Origin: Bacteroidales bacterium UBA3743
GTDB taxonomy: Bacteria > Bacteroidota > Bacteroidia > Bacteroidales > Paludibacteraceae
Direction: 5' to 3'
Assembly (NCBI GenBank): GCA_002371265.1
Contig: DFGT01000031.1
Span: 1-64,000, forward strand
Length of the DNA: 64,000 nucleotides
A program made the position numbers and the translations under genes. Below the pieces are notes generated by a model. The model saw only the letters and a list, made by a program, of their open reading frames with translations, had not been told where the DNA came from and ran no database searches. Positions within the stretch are counted from its first letter, which is position 1. Every line of letters begins with the position of its first letter. Positions 52,258 through 60,747 of this stretch are shown here, one piece after another.

Positions 52258-53601
52258 TTAAATCGACGGTACAATCTTTCTTAAAATCTCTACCACCTTG
52301 TCGGCAGCCTTACCTTTGCCAGCAATAGTCTGTATTCTCGACTTCACATACTGGAATCTCCATTTGTATCTGACAAGGAAATTAAATGAGAATGGAAGAG
52401 AAAGCAACCAACATACAGTGAAAACTACAAACGACAATGTATCCGCAAAATAATCCGGCACGAAAATCGCATACAATATTATATATAGCAGATATATGAA
52501 CGGAAGAATCAAGTATACGAATCCAAGCAACAGGCTTGCCTCAAATCCCGTATTGTGCGCGAGTTTATACGCCACAGCCTTGAACAATAAATATGGGAAT
52601 CCATTGAACACTGCCGCATAAAGGGCAAGTGGAGAGGCTCCAATCAAATACAAAATAGATGTGATCAATTTGGGATCAACTTTATGAGGCTCCTCATAAG
52701 CACGTGCATAAAGTTCCACCATATTGCTGTCTCCAAGCCACTCTTTGACAGCCGACTCCAATTCCGGCAAAAGCGGATTATTATTCACCACAGCCTCATC
52801 AAGCTGAGTGGAGATTCGCTGACGCACCTCCAGACGGTTTGTCTCATTGTCGTCCCAATCCTTCGATTCAAGCATCTCCTGAGCATAAGCATAAGACGAA
52901 GCGTATATAGTGTCATAGTATTTTTCAGAGACGATATGGTGAATCAACGGTTTCATGCGGTTGTACAACTCATCTCTCACTTTATTCTGAGTCACCGCCT
53001 CATTTGCCAAATAATCCTGATAATAGTCGGCAATACGGATTGGCTTACCAAAGTTGATCACCAAATGGAATCCGCTATGGTCATAGTGTCCATAGTCTAT
53101 TCCCGTCGGTACAATAAGAATAGTCTCACCTTCCGGCTTTTGTTTTTGGGCTGCGAAAGCGATACGGAACATTCCTTTCACCAATGGGCGAAGACGGCGA
53201 TATTCATCCTGTCCACCCTCAGGCATAAGGCAGAAATACTCATTATGGGCAAGCACCTTGACTGCCTGCTCGAAGCTCTCCTCGTTCTTTTTCAGATTAC
53301 TGTATCCGTCACGCATACGGTAGGCTGGCATAATTTTGAAGAAGTTTAATGCCTTTGCCACCAATTTATTACCGAAGATAGAAGCTTTAGCCAAAAATAC
53401 AATAGGAGCAGGCGACGACCATAGCAACGCCATAGCGTCAATAAAAGCATTCTGATGATTAGGTGCGAAAATCACCGACGCATTTTCAGGAATAACCTTC
53501 TCATTATTCACCTCAGTCGATGAAAACCATCTGCTGTATATTGTGTTACTGTAGACTCTCAGCAATTTGTAGAAAAAGGGAGTCTGATACATTTCTGCCA
53601 T
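52258..53601 (-). CDS. PlsC-type lysophospholipid acyltransferase
   Basis: A 447-residue membrane acyltransferase. The PlsC motif block is APNHQNAFID (H49 and D55; here five residues lie between them where four are usual), with LAKASIFG and the glycerol-phosphate motif FCLMPEGGQDE following. The C-terminal third has about four membrane helices (LIGASPLALYAAVFNGFPYLLF, ASLLLGFVYLILPFIYLLYIILY, TLSFVVFTVCWLLSLPF). It probably adds an acyl chain to lysophosphatidate or a related lipid. It follows the antiporter by 15 bp. Confidence 0.85.
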   Translation of the reverse strand: MAEMYQTPFFYKLLRVYSNTIYSRWFSSTEVNNEKVIPENASVIFAPNHQNAFIDAMALLWSSPAPIVFLAKASIFGNKLVAKALNFFKIMPAYRMRDGYSNLKKNEESFEQAVKVLAHNEYFCLMPEGGQDEYRRLRPLVKGMFRIAFAAQKQKPEGETILIVPTGIDYGHYDHSGFHLVINFGKPIRIADYYQDYLANEAVTQNKVRDELYNRMKPLIHHIVSEKYYDTIYASSYAYAQEMLESKDWDDNETNRLEVRQRISTQLDEAVVNNNPLLPELESAVKEWLGDSNMVELYARAYEEPHKVDPKLITSILYLIGASPLALYAAVFNGFPYLLFKAVAYKLAHNTGFEASLLLGFVYLILPFIYLLYIILYAIFVPDYFADTLSFVVFTVCWLLSLPFSFNFLVRYKWRFQYVKSRIQTIAGKGKAADKVVEILRKIVPSI

Positions 53602-53616
53602 AATATCTCCTAATAA

Positions 53617-55758
53617 TTAAGAAATCTCCTTATCCGCAGGCGACGAGAATTGCTCCGGATAAAGAATGATAAAACTATTGTCTGCAAAATATCGGCCTAA
53701 TTGCTGCGGCAGTTTCTCAAACGCAGGCAAATAGGAATCGTTGTTTTTTCTCGACGACACAATCACAAGAAGATTATCCGACTCCAATTCACGTGTCAGG
53801 ATCAGGAATTCATCCCAATCGTCAAGAATTTCATATTGAGTAGGCACTCCAAACTTATTTCTGCTTGCCAGTTCCTTGATTTGTTCAAGAGTATCAGCTG
53901 GAGCGAAAAATTTAGCTGAAGCGCCAATCTGTTTACATATATTTTTTACTCTGTCGTACCATTTCACAAATCCGATTTCAAACTGTGCTTTCGGCGGAAC
54001 AGCCACGACCACCCTGCGTATCGTGCTCAGGGGTTGCACCGCCTTCACAACCATTACCATCTGGTTGGTCAGCTGAAGCAATTTCTCCGTCTTCTCACCA
54101 AAGAAAGAATCTGTAAATGTATTCTTATGATGAAGACCTAATACGATGTCAGTGATATTGTTTTCTTTTATTGTGTGAATCATACCCATAGCGACATTAG
54201 TGTCGTATCTGGAAATCATCTTTACGGAATTATCAGTTGCCGACGCGATACGAGCCGCTCTTTCAAGCAGTTTGCGTCCGTGATCCATTCCGTTGTTTGG
54301 TGAGTCATCGGCGACGTGAAGGGCATAAAGTGGTTCCTTCGATTTTTTAGCTTTAAGGATAACCGCAAGTTCCATCAGTCTCACCAAATTATCTGGATGA
54401 TAAAGTGGCACCAGAATTCTGTCTGCCTGCTGAGCCTTAACGATCTTCTCGTCGATAGTCTCCGACTCTGTCGAGATCTTCTTCGACATTCGTTCTGTCA
54501 CCGTTGACGAGATGACACAAGTGACAAGAATCATAATGACCGTACCATTAAGGATGTCATTACTGAAAATACGAATCAACGATCCGTCATCAGCAAATTT
54601 GATGACAGTGTCGTAGCCAATCTTCACCGCTGCCAACGTTGCTGCGGCCTGCGCTGTACTCAATCCAAAAATAAGGTTGCCCTCTACTTTTTTAAGATTA
54701 AAAGTGCGTTGCGTGATCATAGCCGCCAAATACTTTGACAAATTCGACACAATACACATCACCACAGCCACAATCAAAGTGTTGGGACCGGCAAACACCG
54801 CTCTTAAATCAATAAGCATTCCGACACCTATCAGAAAGAACGGAATGAAAATCGCATTACCCACAAATTCCAACCTGTTCATCAACGGTGAAATTCGTGG
54901 AATTAAAGAACTTATCGCTATACCGACCAAAAAAGCGCCGATAATCGCCTCTAGTCCAGCAAGTTGAGCAATATAGCCTCCCAAGAAGACAAGAGCCAGC
55001 ACAAATATGTACTGACCCACACTATCATTTACCCGTTTGAAAAACAAACTGGCAAGACGAGGGAAAACGAATATAATAATAAATAGGAATATACATATAG
55101 CGATTGCCATACGAACCCAGAAGAAACTGTTAATCTGACCTTTCGCCATACCGACAATCACAGCCAGCACCAACAAAGACAATGTTGTGGCGATCATCGT
55201 TCCTCCTATGGTTATGCTTATGCTGCGGTTCTTGTTTACACCGTATTTGCTGACAATCGGATAAGATATAAGCGTATGCGACGCGTACATACTGGCAAGC
55301 AAAAGAGAAGCCACCAGCAAATAGTATTGCGACGTCATTTCAGAAGCTTCCGTGACAGTCGAGTCGTATGGCACCACATGGTGGGGTATATATTGGAGCA
55401 AGAAATAACTGCTCAACGTACCTATCACCATCGGCAAAATAAAGGTTATTCCGCCAAAGAAAACTCCCGCCTTACGGTTTTTCTTAAAGTCGGTAATATC
55501 CATCTCAATACCAGCCAAGAACATGATGTACACCATGCCGACGGTGCCATAAAGTTCGAAACTGGAATCTCGAGTCAACACTCCTATTCCATGTTCACCC
55601 AAGATAATTCCTGCCAGAATCATCACAATGATGTTTGGCAGTTTTAACTTCTCCGATACAAACGGAGCAAAAAGAATCACGAAGAGTACGAGCGAAAATA
55701 TGAGTACCGGATTGGTTACCGGCAAACTCATACCTATATGACTGAATATCGTATCCAT
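53617..55758 (-). CDS. CPA2-type cation:proton antiporter with C-terminal USP-like domain
   Basis: A 713-residue inner-membrane antiporter. Residues 10-410 hold about 12-13 membrane helices (LKLPNIIVMILAGIILGEHGIG, TVGMVYIMFLAGIEMDIT, QLAGLEAIIGAFLVGIAIS, FIPFFLIGVGMLIDLRAV), the Kef/NhaS layout. The cytosolic C-terminal part, about 440-700, has two universal-stress-protein-like units (ILVPLYHPDNLVRLMELAV; RRVVVAVPPKAQFEIGF) in place of the RCK domain of KefB. It would exchange K+ or Na+ for H+. It lies between the lipoprotein pair and the acyltransferase in the same run. Confidence 0.92.
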   Translation of the reverse strand: MDTIFSHIGMSLPVTNPVLIFSLVLFVILFAPFVSEKLKLPNIIVMILAGIILGEHGIGVLTRDSSFELYGTVGMVYIMFLAGIEMDITDFKKNRKAGVFFGGITFILPMVIGTLSSYFLLQYIPHHVVPYDSTVTEASEMTSQYYLLVASLLLASMYASHTLISYPIVSKYGVNKNRSISITIGGTMIATTLSLLVLAVIVGMAKGQINSFFWVRMAIAICIFLFIIIFVFPRLASLFFKRVNDSVGQYIFVLALVFLGGYIAQLAGLEAIIGAFLVGIAISSLIPRISPLMNRLEFVGNAIFIPFFLIGVGMLIDLRAVFAGPNTLIVAVVMCIVSNLSKYLAAMITQRTFNLKKVEGNLIFGLSTAQAAATLAAVKIGYDTVIKFADDGSLIRIFSNDILNGTVIMILVTCVISSTVTERMSKKISTESETIDEKIVKAQQADRILVPLYHPDNLVRLMELAVILKAKKSKEPLYALHVADDSPNNGMDHGRKLLERAARIASATDNSVKMISRYDTNVAMGMIHTIKENNITDIVLGLHHKNTFTDSFFGEKTEKLLQLTNQMVMVVKAVQPLSTIRRVVVAVPPKAQFEIGFVKWYDRVKNICKQIGASAKFFAPADTLEQIKELASRNKFGVPTQYEILDDWDEFLILTRELESDNLLVIVSSRKNNDSYLPAFEKLPQQLGRYFADNSFIILYPEQFSSPADKEIS

Positions 55759-55780
55759 CGCTCGTAATTCTAAAAATTCA

Positions 55781-56326
55781 TTAATCCTTATTCAAGCAAT
55801 ATCCGTAAACGGTGACGTTTTTAATAGCAAAACCTAATTTTCTTCCATCATGGTTTTCTGGATTATATTTACTTGGCTTTGCTGCATTTTCAAATATAAA
55901 CATCATACGTATAGAGCCATCTGCACCAAGGTTCTCCTTTGGCACATTCACAAAAACTGAGCTGTTTCCATTTGTTGAAATATTCGACACACGTTCTCCA
56001 TTGACTTCAACATTAAATCTCAAAGGCTCATCCGGACATATCACCCTATCAACATCCAATTTGACAGTCACTTCCGCCTTAGGAGCTGCCATCAACTCAA
56101 TTGTTGCAGTATCACCATTAGACCAACGTCCAAAGTCCTCATTGCCAGAAAAGCCCCAAAACTCACATCCTGGATCTTCCTGACAAAAATCATAGTATGA
56201 ATACAAATGCTTAACATTTGACTCACTCTTTACCTCAGTTGATACAGGATCCGGCGTTTTCTCCTCTTTTGTGGAACAACAACATAAAGCTAACGTCATT
56301 CCAAAAACATACATGACACGTTTCAT
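55781..56326 (-). CDS. Lipoprotein, paralogue 1 (GFSG..FGRWSN motif)
   Basis: A 181-residue lipoprotein: MYVFGMTLALCCCSTKEE gives the lipobox. The mature part is beta-rich, with YYDFCQEDPGCEFWGFSGNE, FGRWSNGDTATIEL, RFNVEVNGERV, SVFVNVPKENLG and KLGFAIKNVTVYGY. It is a clear paralogue of the next gene upstream. The W/G pattern resembles beta-sandwich domains found at the end of some glycosyltransferase and polysaccharide-modifying proteins. Function is unknown. It sits 22 bp before the antiporter. Confidence 0.7.
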   Translation of the reverse strand: MKRVMYVFGMTLALCCCSTKEEKTPDPVSTEVKSESNVKHLYSYYDFCQEDPGCEFWGFSGNEDFGRWSNGDTATIELMAAPKAEVTVKLDVDRVICPDEPLRFNVEVNGERVSNISTNGNSSVFVNVPKENLGADGSIRMMFIFENAAKPSKYNPENHDGRKLGFAIKNVTVYGYCLNKD

Positions 56327-56346
56327 TGGTTACTATTTTTTAGGAA

Positions 56347-56916
56347 TCACTCTTCAGACTCGACTTCCTCTATAGAAATTCCATAAAGTGTTATACTAGA
56401 AATTCCCATTCCCAACAAGCGAGAATCATAAATTTCAGGATTTACATCAATAGGTCTTTTAGGATTCAAAATCTTCAAGACAAGAGAAAGATTATCATTG
56501 TCGCCAACAGCATCTGCAGGAATATTGACATAAATCACTCCTGGATAAGTCTCTCCCTCATCTACCTTTTTCTCATTAGCGTATACCTCATATTTAGTTG
56601 CATCACCTCCTGGAACGGCATTTGTCACAACAATCTTTGCAGTCAAATCTGAATTTGGAATGACATTTTCAAAAGTGATAGTAGGTGCCTCTTCATTTGT
56701 CCATCTTCCAAAACCTTCTGTTCCAGAAAATCCAGAAATCTGACATCCTGGGTCCTCTTCCTTAAAGTCATAATAAGAAACAGACGTAGTAGCATTGCCT
56801 AATCCACCAACGAATCCCATTGCTGTCATTCTATTACCATCTTCTTCAACCGAACCTGAAGAACAACCACATAGCATAGCTGCCATTCCTAATGCATAGA
56901 AAAAATTCTTTTTCAT
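56347..56916 (-). CDS. Lipoprotein, paralogue 2
   Basis: A 189-residue lipoprotein (ALGMAAMLCGCSSG lipobox). It shares with its downstream paralogue the blocks VSYYDFKEEDPGCQISGFSGTE, FGRWTNEEAPTITF, YEVYANEKKVDEGE, VIYVNIPADAVGD and LLGMGISSITLYG. Identity looks moderate (about 35-40 % by eye), so the duplication is not recent. It lies 24 bp after glnS and 20 bp before paralogue 1. Confidence 0.7.
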   Translation of the reverse strand: MKKNFFYALGMAAMLCGCSSGSVEEDGNRMTAMGFVGGLGNATTSVSYYDFKEEDPGCQISGFSGTEGFGRWTNEEAPTITFENVIPNSDLTAKIVVTNAVPGGDATKYEVYANEKKVDEGETYPGVIYVNIPADAVGDNDNLSLVLKILNPKRPIDVNPEIYDSRLLGMGISSITLYGISIEEVESEE

Positions 56917-56940
56917 GTTTTTTTGTTGTTATTGTTGTTT

Positions 56941-58707
56941 TTATTTTTTCATCTCTTTTGCCCAACTGTCTTTCAAACCGACTGTACGGTTGAAAACCAA
57001 ATGGTCTGCCGTAGATGTCTTATCCACAGTGAAATAGCCTATACGCTGGAACTGCAAATAGTCAAGCGGCTTGCTGTTTGCCAAATATTTTTCCACGTAA
57101 CAGTTGGTCAACACCTTCAACGAGTCTGGGTTAAGAATCTCACGCATTGCGTCGATGGCCTCACACTGCTTTTCCTCTTTGATTCGAGCCAGCTCATCAC
57201 GTGGATTTTCAACCTTCCAAAGTCTGTCGTACAAACGGACCTCAGCCTTGATAGCATGTGCACAACTTACCCAATGTATAGTCTTTCCCTTGATCTTCAT
57301 ATTGCAGTTGGCCTCTCCTGTCTTTGTCTCAGGAATATACTCCGCATGAATCTCTACAATATTACCGTTGGCATCCTTCACAATACACTCCGCAGGATTC
57401 TCACTGCACTTGATAATGTAAGCATTCTTAAGGCGGACCTCCTTGCCTGGACCAAGACGGAAGAATTTTGCAGGAGCATCCTCCATGAAATCGTCACGCT
57501 CAATCCATAGCTCACGGCTGAACTCTACCTTGTGTGTGGCAGAATTCTCGTCTTCAGGATTATTGATAGCATCCAATTCCTCCACTTTTCCTTCCGGATA
57601 GTTTGTGATGACAAGTTTAATTGGGTCGAGCACCGCAGCCACACGAGTAGCTCGCTTGTTCAAATCATCACGCACCGCGCTCTCAAGCAATGAGAACTCA
57701 TTCAATGCATCGTAAGTGGTATAGCCAATCTTATTGATGAAATTATGTATGCTCTCTGGCGAATATCCACGTCTTCTGAATCCGCATATAGTAGGCATAC
57801 GTGGGTCGTCCCAATCCTCTACAACATGCTCCTTAACCAATGTCAAAAGATTTCGCTTCGACATCAAAGTATAATTCAGATTAAGTTTGTTGAACTCATA
57901 CTGACGTGGGCGGTTGTCGTCAAGATCCTTGCCCTCCTTCAGCCAATCGATAAACAAATCGTATAGCGGACGGTGGGGCACGAACTCAAGTGTACACAAT
58001 GAGTGAGTCACACCCTCAAAATAGTCACTCTGACCATGTGCGAAATCATACATAGGATAAACCTTCCATTTCCAACCTGTACGATGATGCGGATGAGTAG
58101 TGATGATACGATAGATAATCGGATCACGGAAATGCATGTTTGAGCTTGCCATGTCGATCTTAGCGCGAAGCACCATCTTTCCATCCTCAATCTTTCCATC
58201 TGTCATTTCCTGGAAAAGACGAAGGTTTTCTTCAATTGGTCTGTTTCTATATGGACTTTCTGTTCCTGCAACAGTCGGTGTACCCTTCTGTGCTGCAATT
58301 TCCTCAGGAGTCTGCTCATCAACGTAAGCCTTTCCCTCCTTGATAAGTGTCACAGCAAGATCCCAAAGCTGCTGAAAATAGTCGGATGCGTAGAAGACGT
58401 TGCCCCACTCGAATCCCAACCATTTGATGTCCTCCTTGATTGCCTCAACATATTCGTTGTCCTCCTTCACTGGATTAGTGTCGTCAAAACGGAGGTTGCA
58501 TACGCCATTATACTTCTTAGCGATACCGAAATCCATGCAAATAGCTTTTGCATGTCCAATATGGAGATAGCCGTTGGGTTCTGGCGGGAAACGAGTCTGA
58601 ACTTTACCACCGTTTTTGCCATTCGCCAAATCTTCCACCACCTTCTGCTCAATGAAATTAAGCACCTCTTTGGCTTCGTTTTTTTCTATCTCTTGGTTTT
58701 CTGCCAT
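56941..58707 (-). CDS. glnS: Glutamine-tRNA ligase
   Basis: A 588-residue class I aminoacyl-tRNA synthetase that charges tRNA-Gln directly. HIGH motif: PPEPNGYLHIGHAKAI (HIGH 49-52); KMSKS equivalent: TLMSKRNLL (MSKR 282-285). Glutamine and acceptor-binding marks are RFDDTNPVKE and YDFAHGQSDYFEGVTHSLCTLEF. The C-terminal anticodon-binding beta barrels are complete (FRLGPGKEVRLKNAYII; LQFQRIGYFTVDKTST). The N-terminus starts directly with a short helix and has no GatB-like extension. It heads the minus-strand run and has its own -7 box at 58750. Confidence 0.98.
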   Translation of the reverse strand: MAENQEIEKNEAKEVLNFIEQKVVEDLANGKNGGKVQTRFPPEPNGYLHIGHAKAICMDFGIAKKYNGVCNLRFDDTNPVKEDNEYVEAIKEDIKWLGFEWGNVFYASDYFQQLWDLAVTLIKEGKAYVDEQTPEEIAAQKGTPTVAGTESPYRNRPIEENLRLFQEMTDGKIEDGKMVLRAKIDMASSNMHFRDPIIYRIITTHPHHRTGWKWKVYPMYDFAHGQSDYFEGVTHSLCTLEFVPHRPLYDLFIDWLKEGKDLDDNRPRQYEFNKLNLNYTLMSKRNLLTLVKEHVVEDWDDPRMPTICGFRRRGYSPESIHNFINKIGYTTYDALNEFSLLESAVRDDLNKRATRVAAVLDPIKLVITNYPEGKVEELDAINNPEDENSATHKVEFSRELWIERDDFMEDAPAKFFRLGPGKEVRLKNAYIIKCSENPAECIVKDANGNIVEIHAEYIPETKTGEANCNMKIKGKTIHWVSCAHAIKAEVRLYDRLWKVENPRDELARIKEEKQCEAIDAMREILNPDSLKVLTNCYVEKYLANSKPLDYLQFQRIGYFTVDKTSTADHLVFNRTVGLKDSWAKEMKK

Positions 58708-58749
58708 ATCAATAAATTTATTCTACTTCTAAAATTAGTGTATATGGTG

Positions 58750-58757
58750 CAAAAATA
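58750..58757 (-). promoter_or_regulatory. -7 box for glnS run (TATTTTTG)
   Basis: On the minus strand TATTTTTG matches TAnnTTTG, 43 bp before the glnS ATG at 58707. A possible -33 (TTTATTG) lies upstream with imperfect spacing. Confidence 0.5.
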
Positions 58758-58838
58758 GTTTTATTTTCTCAATAAATCTATATTTTTTTTGTGAAAAGGA
58801 CGGTATAAAACACAAAGTTGGAATTTTAAATACAACAG

Positions 58839-58869
58839 TTGGGAGTTAATTCAAAAAGATGTATCTTTG
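58839..58869 (+). promoter_or_regulatory. purE promoter (TTG - 20 bp - TATCTTTG)
   Basis: TTG at 58839-58841 and TATCTTTG at 58862-58869 are 20 bp apart, the spacing expected for Bacteroidota -33/-7 promoters. The leader to the purE ATG is about 85 nt and contains GCCGTG...CACGGC enclosing TGCG-TGT-CGCA, a possible regulatory stem. Confidence 0.65.
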
Positions 58870-58961
58870 CAAAATAAGCCGTGTATATACGCATGGATTT
58901 TGCGTGTCGCAAATTTCCGCATCACGGCAACAAATGAAGTGATTGACAAAATTGAAGGATA

Positions 58962-59468
58962 ATGAATCCACAGGTAAGTATCATAATGGGCAGCACATCA
59001 GACCTGCCTATAATGGAAAAGGCCGCAAAAATACTCGACGAGTTTGAAATCCCGTTTGAGATAAACGCCCTTTCTGCACACCGTACTCCATCTGAAGTTG
59101 AGAGTTTCGCCACAAACGCAGAGTCACGTGGCATAAAGGTTATTATCGCGGCAGCCGGTATGGCAGCAGCACTGCCAGGTGTGATCGCAGCACAGACATC
59201 AGTTCCAGTAATTGGTGTTCCAATCGCATCTACACTTGAGGGTATGGACGCTCTTCTTTCTATCGTCCAGATGCCTCCAGGAATTCCAGTGGCGACAGTC
59301 GGCATCAATGGTGCCATGAACGCAGGTATCCTTGCGGCACAGATGATCGCGTTGAGCGACAAGGCAGTGGCTGAAAAGGTCAAGGCCCACAAAGCTGGAT
59401 TGAAGAATAAAATTGTGAAGGCTAACGAAGAGTTGGCAAAAGTGCAATTCAAATTCAAAACAAATTAA
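58962..59468 (+). CDS. purE: N5-carboxyaminoimidazole ribonucleotide mutase PurE
   Basis: A 168-residue class I PurE that moves the carboxyl group from N5-CAIR to give CAIR in purine synthesis. Marks are IIMGSTSDLPIMEKA (phosphate loop), INALSAHRTPSEV (catalytic His), IIAAAGMAAALPGVIAAQT and PVIGVPIAS...GMDALLSIVQMPPGIPVATV. Length is normal. purK is not adjacent. A long antisense frame across the gene is only a shadow. Confidence 0.97.
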   Translation: MNPQVSIIMGSTSDLPIMEKAAKILDEFEIPFEINALSAHRTPSEVESFATNAESRGIKVIIAAAGMAAALPGVIAAQTSVPVIGVPIASTLEGMDALLSIVQMPPGIPVATVGINGAMNAGILAAQMIALSDKAVAEKVKAHKAGLKNKIVKANEELAKVQFKFKTN

Positions 59469-59479
59469 TCGCCCACATG

Positions 59480-59587
59480 TAGAGACGCACGGTCGTGCGT
59501 CTCTGATGAGATAAATTATGCGTCTCTGATGAAATAAATCGTGCGTCTCTGATGAGATAAGTCGTGCGTCTCTGATGACATGACATG
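59480..59587 (+). repeat. Palindrome plus four 23-bp tandem repeats
   Basis: AGAGACGCAC-GGTC-GTGCGTCTCT at 59481-59504 is a perfect 10-bp hairpin. It runs into four 23-bp units at 59496, 59519, 59542 and 59565, each TGCGTCTCTGATGA followed by a variable ATAA(A/G)T(C/T)-type end. The array lies between purE and pta. There are no unique spacers, so it is not CRISPR. The hairpin may end purE; the repeats seem to come from its right arm. Confidence 0.75.
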
Positions 59588-59678
59588 TTTCTCTGAACAG
59601 AATCAAAACGTTCGTGTTTACATACATTCTGTGTGAGACAAGATTAATGAACAATAAAGAATTTAAGATTTTTTAGAT

Positions 59679-60689
59679 ATGGCAATTTTAGACAGTATTA
59701 TTGCTCGCGCTAAGCAGAACAAGCAGCGCATCGTTCTTCCTGAAGGTACAGAAGAGCGTACTTTGAAGGCTGCCGACCAAATTTTGGCAGAGGGTATTGC
59801 AAACATCATCTTGCTAGGCAACCCTAATGAGATCAACAAGTTGGCTTCTGAGTTCGGTCTTAAGAACATCTCAAAGGCAACTATCATCGACCCAGAAAAT
59901 AATCCAAACAGCCAGAAATACATCGACCTGTTGCTTCAACTTCGTCAACGCAAAGGATTACAACCTGAACAGGCTGTAGAGCTTGTAAAGGATCCGCTAT
60001 ATTTGGCTTGTCTTCTTGTCAAGGCTGGTGACGCTGATGGTGAGGTGGCTGGTGCAAAGAATTACACTGGCAACGTGCTTCGTCCAGCATTCCAGATCAT
60101 CAAGACTCGTCAGGGTGCTAAATGTGTGAGCGGTGCTTTCCTTATGATTTTCAAGGATAAGACTTACGGTCACGACGGTATGTTGCTATTCGCCGACTGT
60201 GCTGCCACTCCAGTGCCAACAGCAGAGGAGCTTGGTAGTATCGCTGTTGTCAGCGCAGGCACTGCTAAATCAATCTTCGGTTTCGACGACCCTAAGGTGG
60301 CTATCATGAGCTTCTCTACTAAGGGTTCCGCAAAGCATGAGACTGTAGACAAGGTAATTGAGGCTGGTAATTTCGCAAAACAATATGCTCCAGACTTGAA
60401 GATCGACGCTGAGCTTCAGGCAGACGCTGCTCTTGTTCCAAGTGTTGCTAAGAGCAAGGCTCCAGGCAGCGAGGTTGCAGGTCAGGCTAACGTATTGGTT
60501 TTCCCTTCTCTTGAGGCAGGAAACATCGGCTACAAACTTGTTCAGCGTCTTGCTGGTGCTGAGGCACTCGGACCAATCCTTCAGGGTCTTGCCGCTCCAG
60601 TCAACGACCTTTCTCGTGGTTGCTCGGTAGAGGACGTAGTTAAAATGATTGCAATTACAGCAAACCAAGCAATTGCTGCAAAACAATAA
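59679..60689 (+). CDS. pta: Phosphate acetyltransferase
   Basis: A 336-residue short-form Pta (PTA_PTB fold) that makes acetyl-phosphate from acetyl-CoA. Marks are RIVLPEGTEERTLKAA, VKDPLYLACLLVKAGDADGEVAGA, VSGAFLMI, FADCAATPVPTAEELGSIAV, KVAIMSFSTKGSAKH, DAELQADAALVPSVAKSKAPGSE (split by family loops) and NVLVFPSLEAGNIGYKLVQRL. No N-terminal DRTGG domain is present. It is 58 bp upstream of ackA and forms the acetate pathway with it. Codon use is strongly biased, as in highly expressed genes. Confidence 0.97.
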   Translation: MAILDSIIARAKQNKQRIVLPEGTEERTLKAADQILAEGIANIILLGNPNEINKLASEFGLKNISKATIIDPENNPNSQKYIDLLLQLRQRKGLQPEQAVELVKDPLYLACLLVKAGDADGEVAGAKNYTGNVLRPAFQIIKTRQGAKCVSGAFLMIFKDKTYGHDGMLLFADCAATPVPTAEELGSIAVVSAGTAKSIFGFDDPKVAIMSFSTKGSAKHETVDKVIEAGNFAKQYAPDLKIDAELQADAALVPSVAKSKAPGSEVAGQANVLVFPSLEAGNIGYKLVQRLAGAEALGPILQGLAAPVNDLSRGCSVEDVVKMIAITANQAIAAKQ

Positions 60690-60695
60690 TAATCT

Positions 60696-60727
60696 AATGT
60701 TGCAGGCGTACCAACGTCTGCAACATT
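60696..60727 (+). promoter_or_regulatory. Intergenic hairpin between pta and ackA
   Basis: AATGTTGCAGGCGT and ACGTCTGCAACATT pair around ACCA with one bulge, a strong stem with no T-run after it. It begins just past the pta stop and ends 20 bp before the ackA ATG. It may stabilise or cut the pta part of the mRNA or set the ratio of the two enzymes. Confidence 0.55.
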
Positions 60728-60747
60728 TCATATATAACTAAAAATTC

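Noticed and set aside
58922..59458. 178-residue antisense ORF across purE
   Set aside because: Shadow of purE codon bias; the plus-strand frame has all PurE motifs and a matching promoter.
59496..59587. Possible CRISPR array (four 23-bp repeats)
   Set aside because: Units are directly adjacent with no unique spacers, and no cas gene is in the window.
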